This document shows positions 1 through 9,190 of a stretch of DNA of 64,000 nt, in pieces. Positions within the stretch are counted from its first letter, which is position 1. The number at the start of each line of letters is the position of its first letter. The stretch is from Candidatus Thorarchaeota archaeon. GTDB taxonomy: Archaea; Asgardarchaeota; Thorarchaeia; Thorarchaeales; Thorarchaeaceae. The translations under genes and the position numbers were made by a program. The notes below the pieces were generated by a model. That model ran no database searches. It had not been told where the DNA came from and was given only the letters and a program-made list of their open reading frames with translations. The stretch spans positions 1,168,099 to 1,232,098 of the forward strand of contig JAIZWL010000001.1 in NCBI GenBank assembly GCA_021498125.1, written 5' to 3'.

Positions 1-1707
1 AAAAGCGCCACCGAATCTTTGCTACAAGATGAGGTCACAACTGATTTTCCAGTTGATACTGTTGATAATGTGGATTCAAGATACAAAGTCTTCGCACGCG
101 AGCACTACGTTCGGTTGTCAATACTAACTGCTCTGCTCGGGATCTTTTCAGTCTTGATGAATGTCGTATCTTTTTCTGCGACTATGGTGATTTTTGACTT
201 TGTTATTGCCGGGTCATCACTCAGTTTGCTTAGGTTCGCATATTCACGAGAGAAACAATTAATGACCATATTTCTCCTCTTCCAATTTTTCGAGAGTAGT
301 TTCTTCCTGGTGTTTTTCTTTTCGCCATATCAGGTTTTGGGATCTTCTTCTTTTCTTCTTATTACTCTCATGGCCCCATCAATGATCGCAATGGGCGCGA
401 CCTCTCTACTGAGCTTGATTGGCATAGGTGCTTTTCAACCGAGCACTACACCAAAGTTCAAGGCATTGCATCTGTCAATCTTTGGTCTAACAATAGGATT
501 TCTGTTCCCTCTACTTATTGACTACTCAGTATATAGCATATCCTTCATAATTACCTATATTCTGATGGCGCTTTATGTACCTGCTATAATCTTCTACAAG
601 GGCGCAAAAAGTGGCCGTAGAATTCTTATTTTCCCATCATCTCTGACAATATTGGCGTGTCTGAGTCTTCTATATCTTGGCTGGCTCCCGTCCCTTCCTG
701 ACCGTTTTGGGCATCCTGCTAATTTCTTCTTCTTGTCCTTGATCTTCATGCATCTGGTGACTGTTGTTGAATCATACTTGATCTCAGTTCGTATGGGTGG
801 CACCACACGTTTGCCACTCGGGCGGTGGTCACTTCATATTAAACCGACTTGGTCAATCGGATCGCGTTCAAAACATGGACTTACTATCTTGACCGGATAT
901 GATGCAATTGGCGAGACCCTCAAGATAGCGATCAAGGTGAAGAATGATCAATCTCTGTCGATCATGAATGTAGCAGTCTTACTGGACTTGCCCGATGGTC
1001 TTGAGCTCCGAGATGATTCCGAGCCTATTCAAAGACTGGGCAATATTCCCCCCGGAAAATTCCAGAGCGCAATCTTTTGGGCCCGCCCATTGAGATGCCT
1101 TGATGACGATTTTAGTGGAGTGGTTCGTTTTCAGGATGCAAGAGGTGTCAAGCAGACCATTGAGATCCCTCCCAAGAGGATCGTCAATATCTGCCCGATG
1201 CTCAGTTCGACGGAGAATGCTGAGAGTATTTTCAAGGAACTAAAGTACAACACACTAGCACGTAACTGTGCATCTTTCAAGTTCAATGGTGTTTCCCGCA
1301 CAGTGTTCGAGCTCGCCCAAGCACGTTTAACCGGTCTTAGTGCACTTGACCTCTCGGAGAAGACCTTCGAGGATGGAACGTATCTCGGATACTCCTATTA
1401 TGTTGGTGAGACCAAATACGGCCAACAACATTTTGCTGTAGAGATACAAGTCACTGGTCTGAATGGTTCGGGAATTCTCACTCTGACCGTGTACTCTGAA
1501 GATCAACGTATACTCAGTGGTTTCTTTGCAGATGTCATGCCTTCTATTCGTGAACACATCAGCATAATCGAGGAGCAGGCCTGTCCTCTGTTGACCTGTC
1601 CAAAATGCGGCGCGAGCATTGACCCCTCAAAGATTGATGACGAGCGATTATACCACTGTACCTATTGCGGTGTATACACAAAGATCGCGCCATGGCTCTT
1701 GGAGTAA
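1..1707 (+). CDS. Multi-pass membrane protein with cytosolic beta domain and C-terminal zinc ribbon (5' end open)
   Basis: I do not recognise a named family. The frame is open to the left edge of the window. A TTG at 19 is a possible start but has no visible ribosome site, so the gene may be truncated. Roughly residues 30-260 form about seven or eight hydrophobic segments, including runs such as LSILTALLGIFSVLMNVVSF. Residues about 290-400 look like a beta-sandwich of the appendage or CARDB kind (DGLELRDDSEPIQRLGNIPPG). The C-terminus is a rubredoxin-like zinc ribbon with two CxxC pairs (CPKCG and CTYCG). The polar part is probably cytosolic, because zinc ribbons rarely work outside the cell. 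The gene ends just before a shared hairpin facing the E1 beta gene. The function is unknown. Confidence 0.7.
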   Translation, partial: KSATESLLQDEVTTDFPVDTVDNVDSRYKVFAREHYVRLSILTALLGIFSVLMNVVSFSATMVIFDFVIAGSSLSLLRFAYSREKQLMTIFLLFQFFESSFFLVFFFSPYQVLGSSSFLLITLMAPSMIAMGATSLLSLIGIGAFQPSTTPKFKALHLSIFGLTIGFLFPLLIDYSVYSISFIITYILMALYVPAIIFYKGAKSGRRILIFPSSLTILACLSLLYLGWLPSLPDRFGHPANFFFLSLIFMHLVTVVESYLISVRMGGTTRLPLGRWSLHIKPTWSIGSRSKHGLTILTGYDAIGETLKIAIKVKNDQSLSIMNVAVLLDLPDGLELRDDSEPIQRLGNIPPGKFQSAIFWARPLRCLDDDFSGVVRFQDARGVKQTIEIPPKRIVNICPMLSSTENAESIFKELKYNTLARNCASFKFNGVSRTVFELAQARLTGLSALDLSEKTFEDGTYLGYSYYVGETKYGQQHFAVEIQVTGLNGSGILTLTVYSEDQRILSGFFADVMPSIREHISIIEEQACPLLTCPKCGASIDPSKIDDERLYHCTYCGVYTKIAPWLLE

Positions 1708-1730
1708 ATGAGCGGGGTTTAAAATAAATG

Positions 1731-1750
1731 GACGCCCCGTTGGGGGCGTT
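1731..1750. terminator. Hairpin between convergent genes
   Basis: A perfect 7-bp stem (ACGCCCC / GGGGCGT, 1732-1738 with 1743-1749) with a 4-nt loop lies in the 57-bp gap between the membrane-protein gene and the convergent E1 beta gene. It is probably a bidirectional transcript end. Confidence 0.5.
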
Positions 1751-1764
1751 TACTCTCCTCTATT

Positions 1765-2739
1765 TCAAAGGGCACTCCGAATCGCATCAGCGATTCTCTT
1801 GTGATCGGGAATAAAGAATTTCTCCAGTGGTGGGCTAAACGGTACTGGTGTGTCTGGTGCGTTCACACGCACGATGGGTGCATCCAACCAGTCGAAGGCC
1901 TCTTCTTGAACCATTGCAGCAATCTCTGCTGTTGTTGCTCCCGTCTTGGTCTCCTCAGTCACAAGTACAAGTCGTCCAGTCTTTTTCACTGAGTCCAGTA
2001 AGGTCTTCTTGTCGAGTGGGACAAGTGTTCGTGGATCAATGACTTCGACACTGATGCCCTCCTTGGCAAGTTCATCTGCGACTTCGAGGGCCTTGTGGAG
2101 CATAAACATGGTTCCCCATACGGTGACATCTGCGCCCTCACGACGGATCTTGGCCTCTCCGAAGGGGATCGTGTATTCCTCATCAGGCACCTCTTCTTTT
2201 TTGTCATAGACAAGTTTGTGTTCGAAGAACATGACCGGGTTTGGATCTCTGATGGCCGTCTTGATGAGACCCTTTACATCTGATGCAAAGGCCGGAAGGG
2301 CGATCTTGAGACCCGGTGTGTGCATGAACCATGCCTCAAGTGACTGTGAGTGATGGGATGCAATATTCTTGCCGCCTCCAAATACGGTACGCACTACAAG
2401 TGGCACTGAGGTCTGACCGCCGAACATGTATCTCATCTTGGCAGCCTGATTGCAGACCTGATCCATGGCCAATGTGATGAGGTCTCCAAACATGATCTCT
2501 GCGACCGGGCGTAGTCCAGTAATGGCAGCACCCACCGCAGCACCCACTATGGTGTTCTCTGAGATCGGAGTGTCTCTGACACGTTCATCTCCGAACTCTT
2601 CAGCAAGTCCCTTTGTGACCTTGAAGGCGCCTCCCCAGTTCTTGCCGACATCTTCTCCAAGAATGAAGACGCGCTCATCTCGCTGCATCTCTTCTCTGAG
2701 ACCCTGCTTCAATGCCTCTCTGTATGTCATCTCAGTCAT
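1765..2739 (-). CDS. pdhB: 2-oxoacid (pyruvate/acetoin) dehydrogenase E1 component, beta subunit
   Basis: This is the beta half of a thiamine-diphosphate E1 decarboxylase, which takes a 2-oxoacid and passes the acyl group to a lipoyl E2. At 324 residues it has the usual length. The N-terminal TYREAL and ILGEDVG blocks, RVRDTPISE, the GLRPVAEIMFGD segment and the C-terminal transketolase-like half (VEVIDPRTLVPLD, LVTEETKTG) are all present. The ATG follows the stop codon of the alpha gene directly (TAA then ATG), so the two are co-transcribed and probably translationally coupled. No E2, E3 or lipoate ligase gene is in the window. The true 2-oxoacid (pyruvate, branched-chain or acetoin) cannot be told from sequence. 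Confidence 0.92.
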   Translation of the reverse strand: MTEMTYREALKQGLREEMQRDERVFILGEDVGKNWGGAFKVTKGLAEEFGDERVRDTPISENTIVGAAVGAAITGLRPVAEIMFGDLITLAMDQVCNQAAKMRYMFGGQTSVPLVVRTVFGGGKNIASHHSQSLEAWFMHTPGLKIALPAFASDVKGLIKTAIRDPNPVMFFEHKLVYDKKEEVPDEEYTIPFGEAKIRREGADVTVWGTMFMLHKALEVADELAKEGISVEVIDPRTLVPLDKKTLLDSVKKTGRLVLVTEETKTGATTAEIAAMVQEEAFDWLDAPIVRVNAPDTPVPFSPPLEKFFIPDHKRIADAIRSAL

Positions 2740-3708
2740 TTAGGCAACCTCCTCTGCAAAGACATCCTCAAGTGCCTCTTCGGGCTTGGGATAATCCGAC
2801 TTGATAGCAAACTCGGCCGCTGCATTGACCTCTTTCTCTAGTTTCTTCTTGATCTTGTCAGCTTCCTTTTCCGTTAAAGCACCCTGTTCAATTGCAATCT
2901 TTCGTATGATCTCAACAGGGTCTTGGCTCAACCAGAATTCTGCCTCTTCTTTTGGTCTGTATTTTGCAGGATCGAATCGGGAATGTCCCTTCATCCTATA
3001 CGTTTGACACTCTATCAGTGTAGGACCCTCGCCTGCACGTGCTCTCTCAACAGCCTCGACCACTGCCTCATACACTTCAAGTGTATTGTTCCCGTTCACA
3101 ACCTTGTTCGGAATACAGTAGCCCTCTGCTCGCTGAGCGATTGACTGTGACGGACAGGTCCATTTGATCGGCGTTCCCATTGCATAGAAGTTGTTCTCCA
3201 CAACCCAGATGACCGGTAAATTCCAGATCGCCGACATGTTCAGTGACTCGCCAAAGGTACCGTTGTTCGATGCGCCATCTCCAAAGAAACAGGCGACCAC
3301 ATCCTTGGTTCCGCGCATCTTGCACGAGAGCGCTGCTCCCACTGCGATCGGTAGTCCGGAGGCTACTACACCAGTTGCACCAAGTACACCCGCATCAAAC
3401 TGGGTAATGTGCATGGAGCCACCTTTTCCCTTGCACGATCCTGTGGCCTTCCCGAGAAGCTCTGCAAATGCGTGCTTCATGTCTGCACCTTTTGCTACTA
3501 CGTGGCCATGGCCTCGATGCGTGCTCTGGATCCAGTCAGTCTTCTCCAATGCGGCAGTGACTCCGGCAGCCACAGCCTCCTGCCCAAGGTAGAGATGGAG
3601 TGTTCCGGGGATCAGATTCTGTCCAAAGATGTCCCAGACCTTTGACTCAAATAATCGAACTTTGAGAGTCCGTGTATAGAGGTCTACTAGCTTTTTCTTG
3701 TCAACCAT
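2740..3708 (-). CDS. pdhA: 2-oxoacid (pyruvate/acetoin) dehydrogenase E1 component, alpha subunit
   Basis: Alpha subunit of the heterotetrameric E1. The thiamine-diphosphate/Mg motif is clear: GDGASNN at about residues 143-149, ending in ENN at 171-173. The THRGHGH substrate/cofactor loop lies at about 63-69, and the regulatory-loop type segment YRMKGHSRFDPAKYR is near residue 240. At 322 residues it matches the short AcoA/PdhA group. It is first in a two-gene operon with E1 beta. The 209-bp region upstream separates it from the divergent fwd operon and holds no gene that I can support. E2 and E3 must be encoded elsewhere or replaced by another acceptor. Confidence 0.92.
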   Translation of the reverse strand: MVDKKKLVDLYTRTLKVRLFESKVWDIFGQNLIPGTLHLYLGQEAVAAGVTAALEKTDWIQSTHRGHGHVVAKGADMKHAFAELLGKATGSCKGKGGSMHITQFDAGVLGATGVVASGLPIAVGAALSCKMRGTKDVVACFFGDGASNNGTFGESLNMSAIWNLPVIWVVENNFYAMGTPIKWTCPSQSIAQRAEGYCIPNKVVNGNNTLEVYEAVVEAVERARAGEGPTLIECQTYRMKGHSRFDPAKYRPKEEAEFWLSQDPVEIIRKIAIEQGALTEKEADKIKKKLEKEVNAAAEFAIKSDYPKPEEALEDVFAEEVA

Positions 3709-3917
3709 TGTATCTCAACTGCCTGCATGACCGAGGACTTCTTTGGTTCGTGCGAGAGTAATCTGTGATAAAGGCTTCGAACTAGGACGAAACCGTTTGC
3801 AGCCACACTCTCTTTGATGGATTAGTGGGATTCTCATGGAGCAATTGGTTACTGCTGGCCAGTCATGGAGGCAACGGTTGATAAAGGCTAAAGTCTTCTT
3901 CAGAGATACACTCACGA

Positions 3918-4361
3918 TTGGAAACTATATCATGGCTCGTGAAGTTTGATGAAGGGATTAGTTTGAGTCGAGTCGGTGTCGATATTGTACTTATCTCTGG
4001 AAGAACCTTGAAGCAGGGGCGCGGGCTTGAGATCGGTAAGTTGAGTCGGGATTATTTCGAAGCCGTGTCCTACTGCGAGCTCGATAAGACGGTCATGTCG
4101 ATTCTCGATGTGAAATCTGGTGACCCCATCATTCTCGAAACCATTGATGGTGAAGTTGTAGTTTATGCGAAACTCGGACGCAACCTTGAGCCGGGTATGG
4201 GTTTCATACCTGCTGGGCCCTATGCCAATGCGATCATCAGTTCTGATACTTGGGAGAGCGGCATGCCTGATTTCAAGGGGATTCGGACGAAGGTGTTCAA
4301 GGCGACTGATAGACAGGTGCCCTCAGTTGAGGAGCTTCTGACTCAGATAATGGAGGAATAG
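3918..4361 (+). CDS. fwdD: Formylmethanofuran dehydrogenase subunit D (molybdopterin-dinucleotide binding)
   Basis: FwdD/FmdD carries the C-terminal molydopterin dinucleotide-binding domain of the tungsten or molybdenum formylmethanofuran dehydrogenase, which reduces CO2 to formyl-methanofuran in the archaeal Wood-Ljungdahl pathway. The family signature around residue 25 (SGRTLKQGRGLEIGK) and the late GMGFIPAGPYAN stretch are diagnostic. The listed start is TTG at 3918. A GTG at 3939 is an alternative, and neither has a convincing ribosome site. The next gene (subunit B) starts 3 nt after this stop. At 147 residues it is a little longer than usual at the N-terminus, which supports doubt about the start. 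Confidence 0.88.
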   Translation: METISWLVKFDEGISLSRVGVDIVLISGRTLKQGRGLEIGKLSRDYFEAVSYCELDKTVMSILDVKSGDPIILETIDGEVVVYAKLGRNLEPGMGFIPAGPYANAIISSDTWESGMPDFKGIRTKVFKATDRQVPSVEELLTQIMEE

Positions 4362-4364
4362 TGT

Positions 4365-5672
4365 GTGGCCGACGCTCATATCTTGGAAAATGTAGTCTGT
4401 CCCTTCTGCGGGTGTCTGTGCGATGATCTCCGACTCACAATCGAGAATGATGTGATCGTCCAGTGCGAGCGTGGCTGTGCCTTGGGTAAGGCCAAATTTC
4501 TCCACTATCGAGAAGACCGAATGTTATCCTCAACACTCCGACAGGGATCGAGCCAAATAGAAATCTCTCTGGAGACCGCAATAGACCACGCAGCAAGAAT
4601 ACTTGTTGAGGCTCGTCGGCCATTGATCTACGGACTGAGTTCGACTGAGAATGATGCCCATCGAGAGGCGTATCGTTTGGCCGAGTATATTGGTGCTGTT
4701 GTGGATAACACATCCTCTGTCTGTCATGGTCCCTCGATCATCGGCACACAGGCTTCCGGTGAACCCATGGCCTCGCTTGCAGAGGTTCGTAATCGTGCAG
4801 ATCTTGTCATTTATTGGGGCGCCAACCCTCTCTATGCTCACCCACGTCATGTGAACCGGTTTGTTCGAGCCCCGGGAGAATATATCCGGGATCCAAAGGC
4901 AGAACGTCAGATGTGGGTAGTGGATGTTCGAGAGTCCGTCACCTCGCGTATTGCAAACAGATCGCTGATCATCACGCCCGGCTCAGACCTTGAAGTGATT
5001 GGAACACTCCGTGCATTGGTCCGAGGTCATACCGTTGATGTGGCTTCTGTTGGCGGGGTCTCACTTGATACCCTGTGCGAGCTTGCTAATGCAATGAAGC
5101 GGGCAAAATATGGTGTTCTATTCTATGGTCTTGGCCTGACGCAATCGAGAGGGCGTCATAATAATATTGACGCGGCTATCCGGCTCGTTCAGGATCTAAA
5201 CAGTTTCACCAAGTGGTCGATGCTGCCCATGCGTGGGCATTATAATGTGACTGGTGCCAATAAGACTTCAACATGGACTACAGGGTATCCTTACGCCGTT
5301 GACTACTCACGAGGCTATCCACGATATCAACCCGGTGAATATACGGCAGTCGATCTGTTGCGTCGAAGAGAGGTTGATGCATTGCTCAATGTTGCAGCGG
5401 ATCCTGCGGCACACTTTCCACGAGATGCCATACGAGGTCTCAAGTCAATTCCCATCATCAATCTCGATCCGAAGAGAAACCTGACCTCACTGATCGCCTC
5501 GGTGAACATTCCCACTGCAATTGCAGGGATCGAGTGTGATGGCGCCGTTGCTCGCATGGATGGCCTCCCACTCTATCTCAAGAAGATCGTGGAACCCCCA
5601 GAGGGAATTCTCCCTGACCGAGAGGTGCTTCGAATGATCTTTGACAGAGTTAAGGAGGTCTCAGACAATTGA
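4365..5672 (+). CDS. fwdB: Formylmethanofuran dehydrogenase subunit B (W/Mo catalytic subunit)
   Basis: Catalytic subunit that holds the bis-molybdopterin metal centre and one [4Fe-4S] cluster. The N-terminal cysteines C12, C15 and C19 (CPFCGCLC) plus C38 form the cluster site. SVCHGPS at 118-124 contains the cysteine expected to ligate tungsten or molybdenum (C120), followed by the conserved His121, so this is a cysteine and not a selenocysteine form. GTG start at 4365, with GGAGG 8 nt upstream inside the end of fwdD. At 435 residues it is the normal length. It overlaps fwdA by 4 nt. Subunit C, and the polyferredoxin-type subunits F and G, are not in the window. Confidence 0.93.
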   Translation: MADAHILENVVCPFCGCLCDDLRLTIENDVIVQCERGCALGKAKFLHYREDRMLSSTLRQGSSQIEISLETAIDHAARILVEARRPLIYGLSSTENDAHREAYRLAEYIGAVVDNTSSVCHGPSIIGTQASGEPMASLAEVRNRADLVIYWGANPLYAHPRHVNRFVRAPGEYIRDPKAERQMWVVDVRESVTSRIANRSLIITPGSDLEVIGTLRALVRGHTVDVASVGGVSLDTLCELANAMKRAKYGVLFYGLGLTQSRGRHNNIDAAIRLVQDLNSFTKWSMLPMRGHYNVTGANKTSTWTTGYPYAVDYSRGYPRYQPGEYTAVDLLRRREVDALLNVAADPAAHFPRDAIRGLKSIPIINLDPKRNLTSLIASVNIPTAIAGIECDGAVARMDGLPLYLKKIVEPPEGILPDREVLRMIFDRVKEVSDN

Positions 5673-7408
5673 GCAACGAGATCCTTCTCAAGAATTGTAG
5701 CCTCTTTGATCCTGTTCAGGGCATCGACGGCGAGACCGTTGACATTGCAATACGTGACGGTCGCATTGTCGAGTCAGTAGGATCTAAGGCAACTATCATT
5801 AATCTTCACCATAGACTTGTGATGCCGGGTGGAGTGGATCTTCACTCCCACATTCTTGGAAGCAAGATTGGCATGGCCCGTACCATGATGCCCGAATATC
5901 ATAGGACCGATCCTGTCCCCCGAACCGACACGACTCGGGCTGGTATTGGTGCCATCGTTCCCAGTTCATTTGTCATTGGATATCGTTACGCTCAGATGGG
6001 CTACACGACTGTCATAGAGCCCGCTGTTCCTGCGCTCAAGGCACTCAATGTCTGGGAAGAGTTGGCAGATGTTCCCCATATCGATGTTGGGCTTCTCCCA
6101 ATGTTCTCTAACAGCATGATCACCTACCACTATCTTCAGAATGATGATCTCAGTGGTCTGGCTGCGTATATCGCATGGATTCTGAGAAAGACTGGTGGCA
6201 TGGGTGTGAAAGTCGTCAATCCCGGAGGCACCTATGCATGGGCGCATGGTATGAATGTTCGAGAGCTTGACACGACGATCCCTGATTGGGACCTGACTCC
6301 GCGAAAGATCATCCGAGGTCTCGTAGAGGCAGTTGAGAGCTTGGGACTCCCGCATCCGGTCCATCTCCATCCTAACAATCTCGGTAAGGTCGGAAACGTT
6401 GAGACCACTATTGCCCAATTGGAGGCAGTCCGCGATATCAAGGGTCACAACGGGCGCAAGCACATCATCCATCTCACTCACATCTCATTTGACAGTCTGG
6501 GAATGATGGACGAGGGGGTTCCCGAGTGGAAGTATGTCTCCTCTGGTGGGCTGGAACTCGCCGAGTATGCAAACAAGAATGATCACTTCACGGTGGACCT
6601 TGGGCAGATCACCTTTGGTCCCGCAATCACGATGACCGGTGATGGCCCGTTCCAGTTCTCCCTCTATCAGATGACTCACAACAAATGGTCCAATCTCTCG
6701 GTGGATGTGGAGCTGCCCGGTGGGGCTGGTATTGTTCCCTACATCTACAACCCCAGGTCGCCTGCAAATGCCGTTCAGTGGGCAATCGCTCTAGAATATG
6801 CGCTTAGTATCGATGATGTCTGGCGTTGTGTCATGACCACAGATAGCCCTAACGCTGGTCCGTTCACACAATACCCGCTAGTTCTCTCATGGTTGATGAG
6901 TCGTGAGCAACGTAAGATCTGGGCTGACAAGATCCATCCCTTTGCCAAGGAGCGGTCTACTCTCATGGACATAGAGCGTGAGTGGTCTTTCTATGATGTC
7001 GCCATCTCTACGCGGGCAGCCCCTGCTCGGATTCTTGGTCTTCAGAATAAGGGTCATCTTGGGGTGGGTGCAGATGCGGATGTTGCTGTATATGATATCG
7101 TCCCTGTGAAGATAGATCTGGCAAAGAACCCCGATAGAATCCTTTCCGCCTTCTCGACCAGTTTCTTGACTCTGAAACGCGGTGAGGTGGTGGCCAAGAA
7201 TGGTGTTCTTGCAGGCGATGGGCCTCGACAAGTCCATACAATTCATCCGCAACTCGATCCTGCTCTCTGGAATCGGATCAATCACGAACTGGAAGATCTG
7301 ATCAATCGGTTCTATGTTCACTCATTCCATAACTATGCTGTTCCGTCAAGATATCGAGAAAATATGGAACAGCGCTCAGTAATTCAATCTGAACGGATTT
7401 CCCCATAG
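5669..7408 (+). CDS. fwdA: Formylmethanofuran dehydrogenase subunit A (amidohydrolase-type formyltransferring subunit)
   Basis: FwdA is a dinuclear-metal amidohydrolase that condenses formate, delivered through a tunnel from FwdB, with methanofuran. Metal ligands are visible: the HxH pair at H59/H61 (DLHSH), the probable carboxylated lysine K181 (GMGVKVVNPGG), histidines in VHLHPNNLG and HLTHISFD, and the aspartate in TTDSPNAGPF. At 579 residues it matches the family (about 570). The TTG start overlaps the TGA of fwdB, with AAGGAGG about 10 nt upstream. It closes the three-gene fwdDBA operon. No clear terminator follows. Confidence 0.93.
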   Translation: MSNEILLKNCSLFDPVQGIDGETVDIAIRDGRIVESVGSKATIINLHHRLVMPGGVDLHSHILGSKIGMARTMMPEYHRTDPVPRTDTTRAGIGAIVPSSFVIGYRYAQMGYTTVIEPAVPALKALNVWEELADVPHIDVGLLPMFSNSMITYHYLQNDDLSGLAAYIAWILRKTGGMGVKVVNPGGTYAWAHGMNVRELDTTIPDWDLTPRKIIRGLVEAVESLGLPHPVHLHPNNLGKVGNVETTIAQLEAVRDIKGHNGRKHIIHLTHISFDSLGMMDEGVPEWKYVSSGGLELAEYANKNDHFTVDLGQITFGPAITMTGDGPFQFSLYQMTHNKWSNLSVDVELPGGAGIVPYIYNPRSPANAVQWAIALEYALSIDDVWRCVMTTDSPNAGPFTQYPLVLSWLMSREQRKIWADKIHPFAKERSTLMDIEREWSFYDVAISTRAAPARILGLQNKGHLGVGADADVAVYDIVPVKIDLAKNPDRILSAFSTSFLTLKRGEVVAKNGVLAGDGPRQVHTIHPQLDPALWNRINHELEDLINRFYVHSFHNYAVPSRYRENMEQRSVIQSERISP

Positions 7409-7633
7409 ACTCGAAACGGTTGTTCGCATAGTTGTCAGGCCCAAGAAATAACAAAACGTATCGAGGAGTACCGTTTGCAGTTACTGGTCTCACAAAAGAT
7501 ACAATAACACTTGCAGTGTTTGTATTTTAGGTAATGCAATGATCCTCTCTCTTTTAGGTCTGACATCTATCTTACAGCTTGATGATCTCTCACAAGCAAA
7601 TCGATGAGAAGTATGTGTCTAGTAGTATAACGG

Positions 7634-7852
7634 TCAGTTACGCGATCCCATTCTCCAACTCGTTCGCAGCATCTCTTCTTGTTCTTTCATCTTCTTTTTA
7701 CTATATGGCCAAGTTCCTGCTAAGTCGAGCATACTTGTCTTTCTTCTTTGGTTTATTAGACGCAGAATTAGTACATCAAATGACTCTCCCACCCTCTTCA
7801 TCGCTTTAAGGCGTGCATATATTTCATCGTCTATCATGATGTCCGGTGTCAT
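7634..7852 (-). CDS. VapB-like antitoxin (PF02697 type), orphan
   Basis: A small protein with the archaeal VapB antitoxin pattern IDDEIYARLKAMKRVGESFDVLILRLI, in which a short ribbon-helix region precedes a basic and acidic tail. I chose the ATG at 7852 (72 residues) because the family starts near this point. An upstream ATG at 7894 would add 14 residues. Normally VapB is followed by a PIN-domain RNase toxin. No PIN ORF lies downstream, where there are only 225 bp without a gene before fwdA. It may neutralise a toxin elsewhere or be a remnant. A second, divergent copy starts at 8051. Confidence 0.6.
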   Translation of the reverse strand: MTPDIMIDDEIYARLKAMKRVGESFDVLILRLINQRRKTSMLDLAGTWPYSKKKMKEQEEMLRTSWRMGSRN

Positions 7853-8050
7853 TATTGGTACTTCCCACGATTTACTATATACATTCATGTGCACATAAAT
7901 TTCTGCTATAGACTATGACACCTCTTCAATATGTCAGGCTGAATTAAGGGGAACATTGGCCTTTGTTAGCAACTTGATCTACAGGAACGCATGATTTACG
8001 ATTACAAAATCTCTATAGGTTGAATGATATATAGTGTTTCATGAATTAGA

Positions 8051-8254
8051 ATGGATCAAAAAATACTTGTTGATCAAAAGACCTATGAGATGCTGAAGTC
8101 GTTGAAACGGCCTGATGAATCTTTTAGCAAATTACTTCTTCGACTAATCCGAAGTCAACGTGCAAAAATACTGGATCATTACGGGCGTTGGAGTATGACC
8201 GACAAAGAAGTATATGACCTGATGAATCGACTTGAGGTAGGATGGTGCAGTTGA
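8051..8254 (+). CDS. VapB-like antitoxin (PF02697 type), second orphan copy
   Basis: A 67-residue protein closely related in pattern to the divergent neighbour at 7634-7852: VDQKTYEMLKSLKRPDESFSKLLLRLI followed by a basic stretch and GRWSMTDKEVYDLMNRLE. The ATG at 8051 is preceded by an AT-rich region (GAATGATATATAGTG) that could be a TATA box with a very short leader. No PIN toxin follows; the next gene is a DUF998 membrane protein. It is probably DNA-binding and self-regulating if it behaves like other VapB proteins. Confidence 0.62.
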   Translation: MDQKILVDQKTYEMLKSLKRPDESFSKLLLRLIRSQRAKILDHYGRWSMTDKEVYDLMNRLEVGWCS

Positions 8255-8376
8255 ACGCACCAATCTTGTATGTTTAATGCCGCAGTTCCAATCTCCTAAA
8301 AAAAAACATAGCCCTCCTTATTTTTAATATAACCACCTTAACAATCGAGCTGAAATCTTGGTATTGAGATTATGAT

Positions 8377-9084
8377 TTGAAGATACTGTCTTGTTTGCTA
8401 TTGTTCAGATTGATGGTTGTGACCCACGAGTTTTTTAGTACGCTTGCGAACTATCCCCTTATGCAGTTCCTTAAGACTTACCTCAGAGATCCCTTCTTCC
8501 TTGCTATTACGGGCACCATAATTGCACTTAGTTGTATCTTTTTAGCAATTGGTCTGTCCCCTTGGTTTGACTGGTTTGCCAATGCATTAAGTGATCTTGG
8601 CAATTATGATAACGGACTTGGTGCAGCGATCGTCTTTAACTCCGGCCTGATAATCGGTGGGCTAATGGCGACCTGGGCATCTATTCTCCTCCTCCGAATC
8701 ATTAAGGATGTGTATACCCGCGTTGGTATTGGCATCTATACGATCTCAGCAATCTTCCTTATCACCATTGGTATCTTTTCTGAGAACGTTGGACGTTTGC
8801 ACTACTATGTGTCAGTCGGCTTCTTTCTTACGTTCCCCTTTGCAATGTGGGCAATTGGCCTTAGCTGGCTCCGATTTCGTGGCCTGATTTGGTTCGCAAT
8901 AATATCGTTGCTCTTGCCTTTCGTGTCCTTCTATCTCTGGTCAATAACATTCGGGGGAACTGCTCCATGGACCCGTGTGGCAATTCCTGAGATTCTGACA
9001 GCCTCTACAATGATCGGTTGGTTGTGGGCTCTTGTGTTCTTGTTGAGGCAAGGGGTCTTGTCCCATTTGACTTCTGAGTCCTAA
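8377..9084 (+). CDS. DUF998-family integral membrane protein
   Basis: About six membrane helices. The DUF998 hallmark lies near the first extracellular loop: NALSDLGNYDNGLGAAIVFN followed by a glycine-rich helix (SGLIIGGLMATWASILLL). The function of DUF998 is unknown. The listed start is TTG at 8377. In-frame ATGs at 8413 and 8461 are possible, and the homologous region begins near the latter (MQFLKTYLRDPFFLAITG). It stands alone, with an alpha/beta hydrolase gene about 100 bp downstream on the same strand. Confidence 0.75.
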   Translation: MKILSCLLLFRLMVVTHEFFSTLANYPLMQFLKTYLRDPFFLAITGTIIALSCIFLAIGLSPWFDWFANALSDLGNYDNGLGAAIVFNSGLIIGGLMATWASILLLRIIKDVYTRVGIGIYTISAIFLITIGIFSENVGRLHYYVSVGFFLTFPFAMWAIGLSWLRFRGLIWFAIISLLLPFVSFYLWSITFGGTAPWTRVAIPEILTASTMIGWLWALVFLLRQGVLSHLTSES

Positions 9085-9190
9085 GATGTATGTGCTGATT
9101 GCTCTATCTGTTTAGTGTGTGGTCACTGGATAGAGCTCTCAGATATTACATACGCATACTATTGATATTCCTACTAGTATCTATTATCAT

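Noticed and set aside
3715-3915. 66-codon minus-strand frame between E1 alpha and fwdD
   Set aside because: No family pattern, no ribosome site, and it fills a divergent promoter gap.
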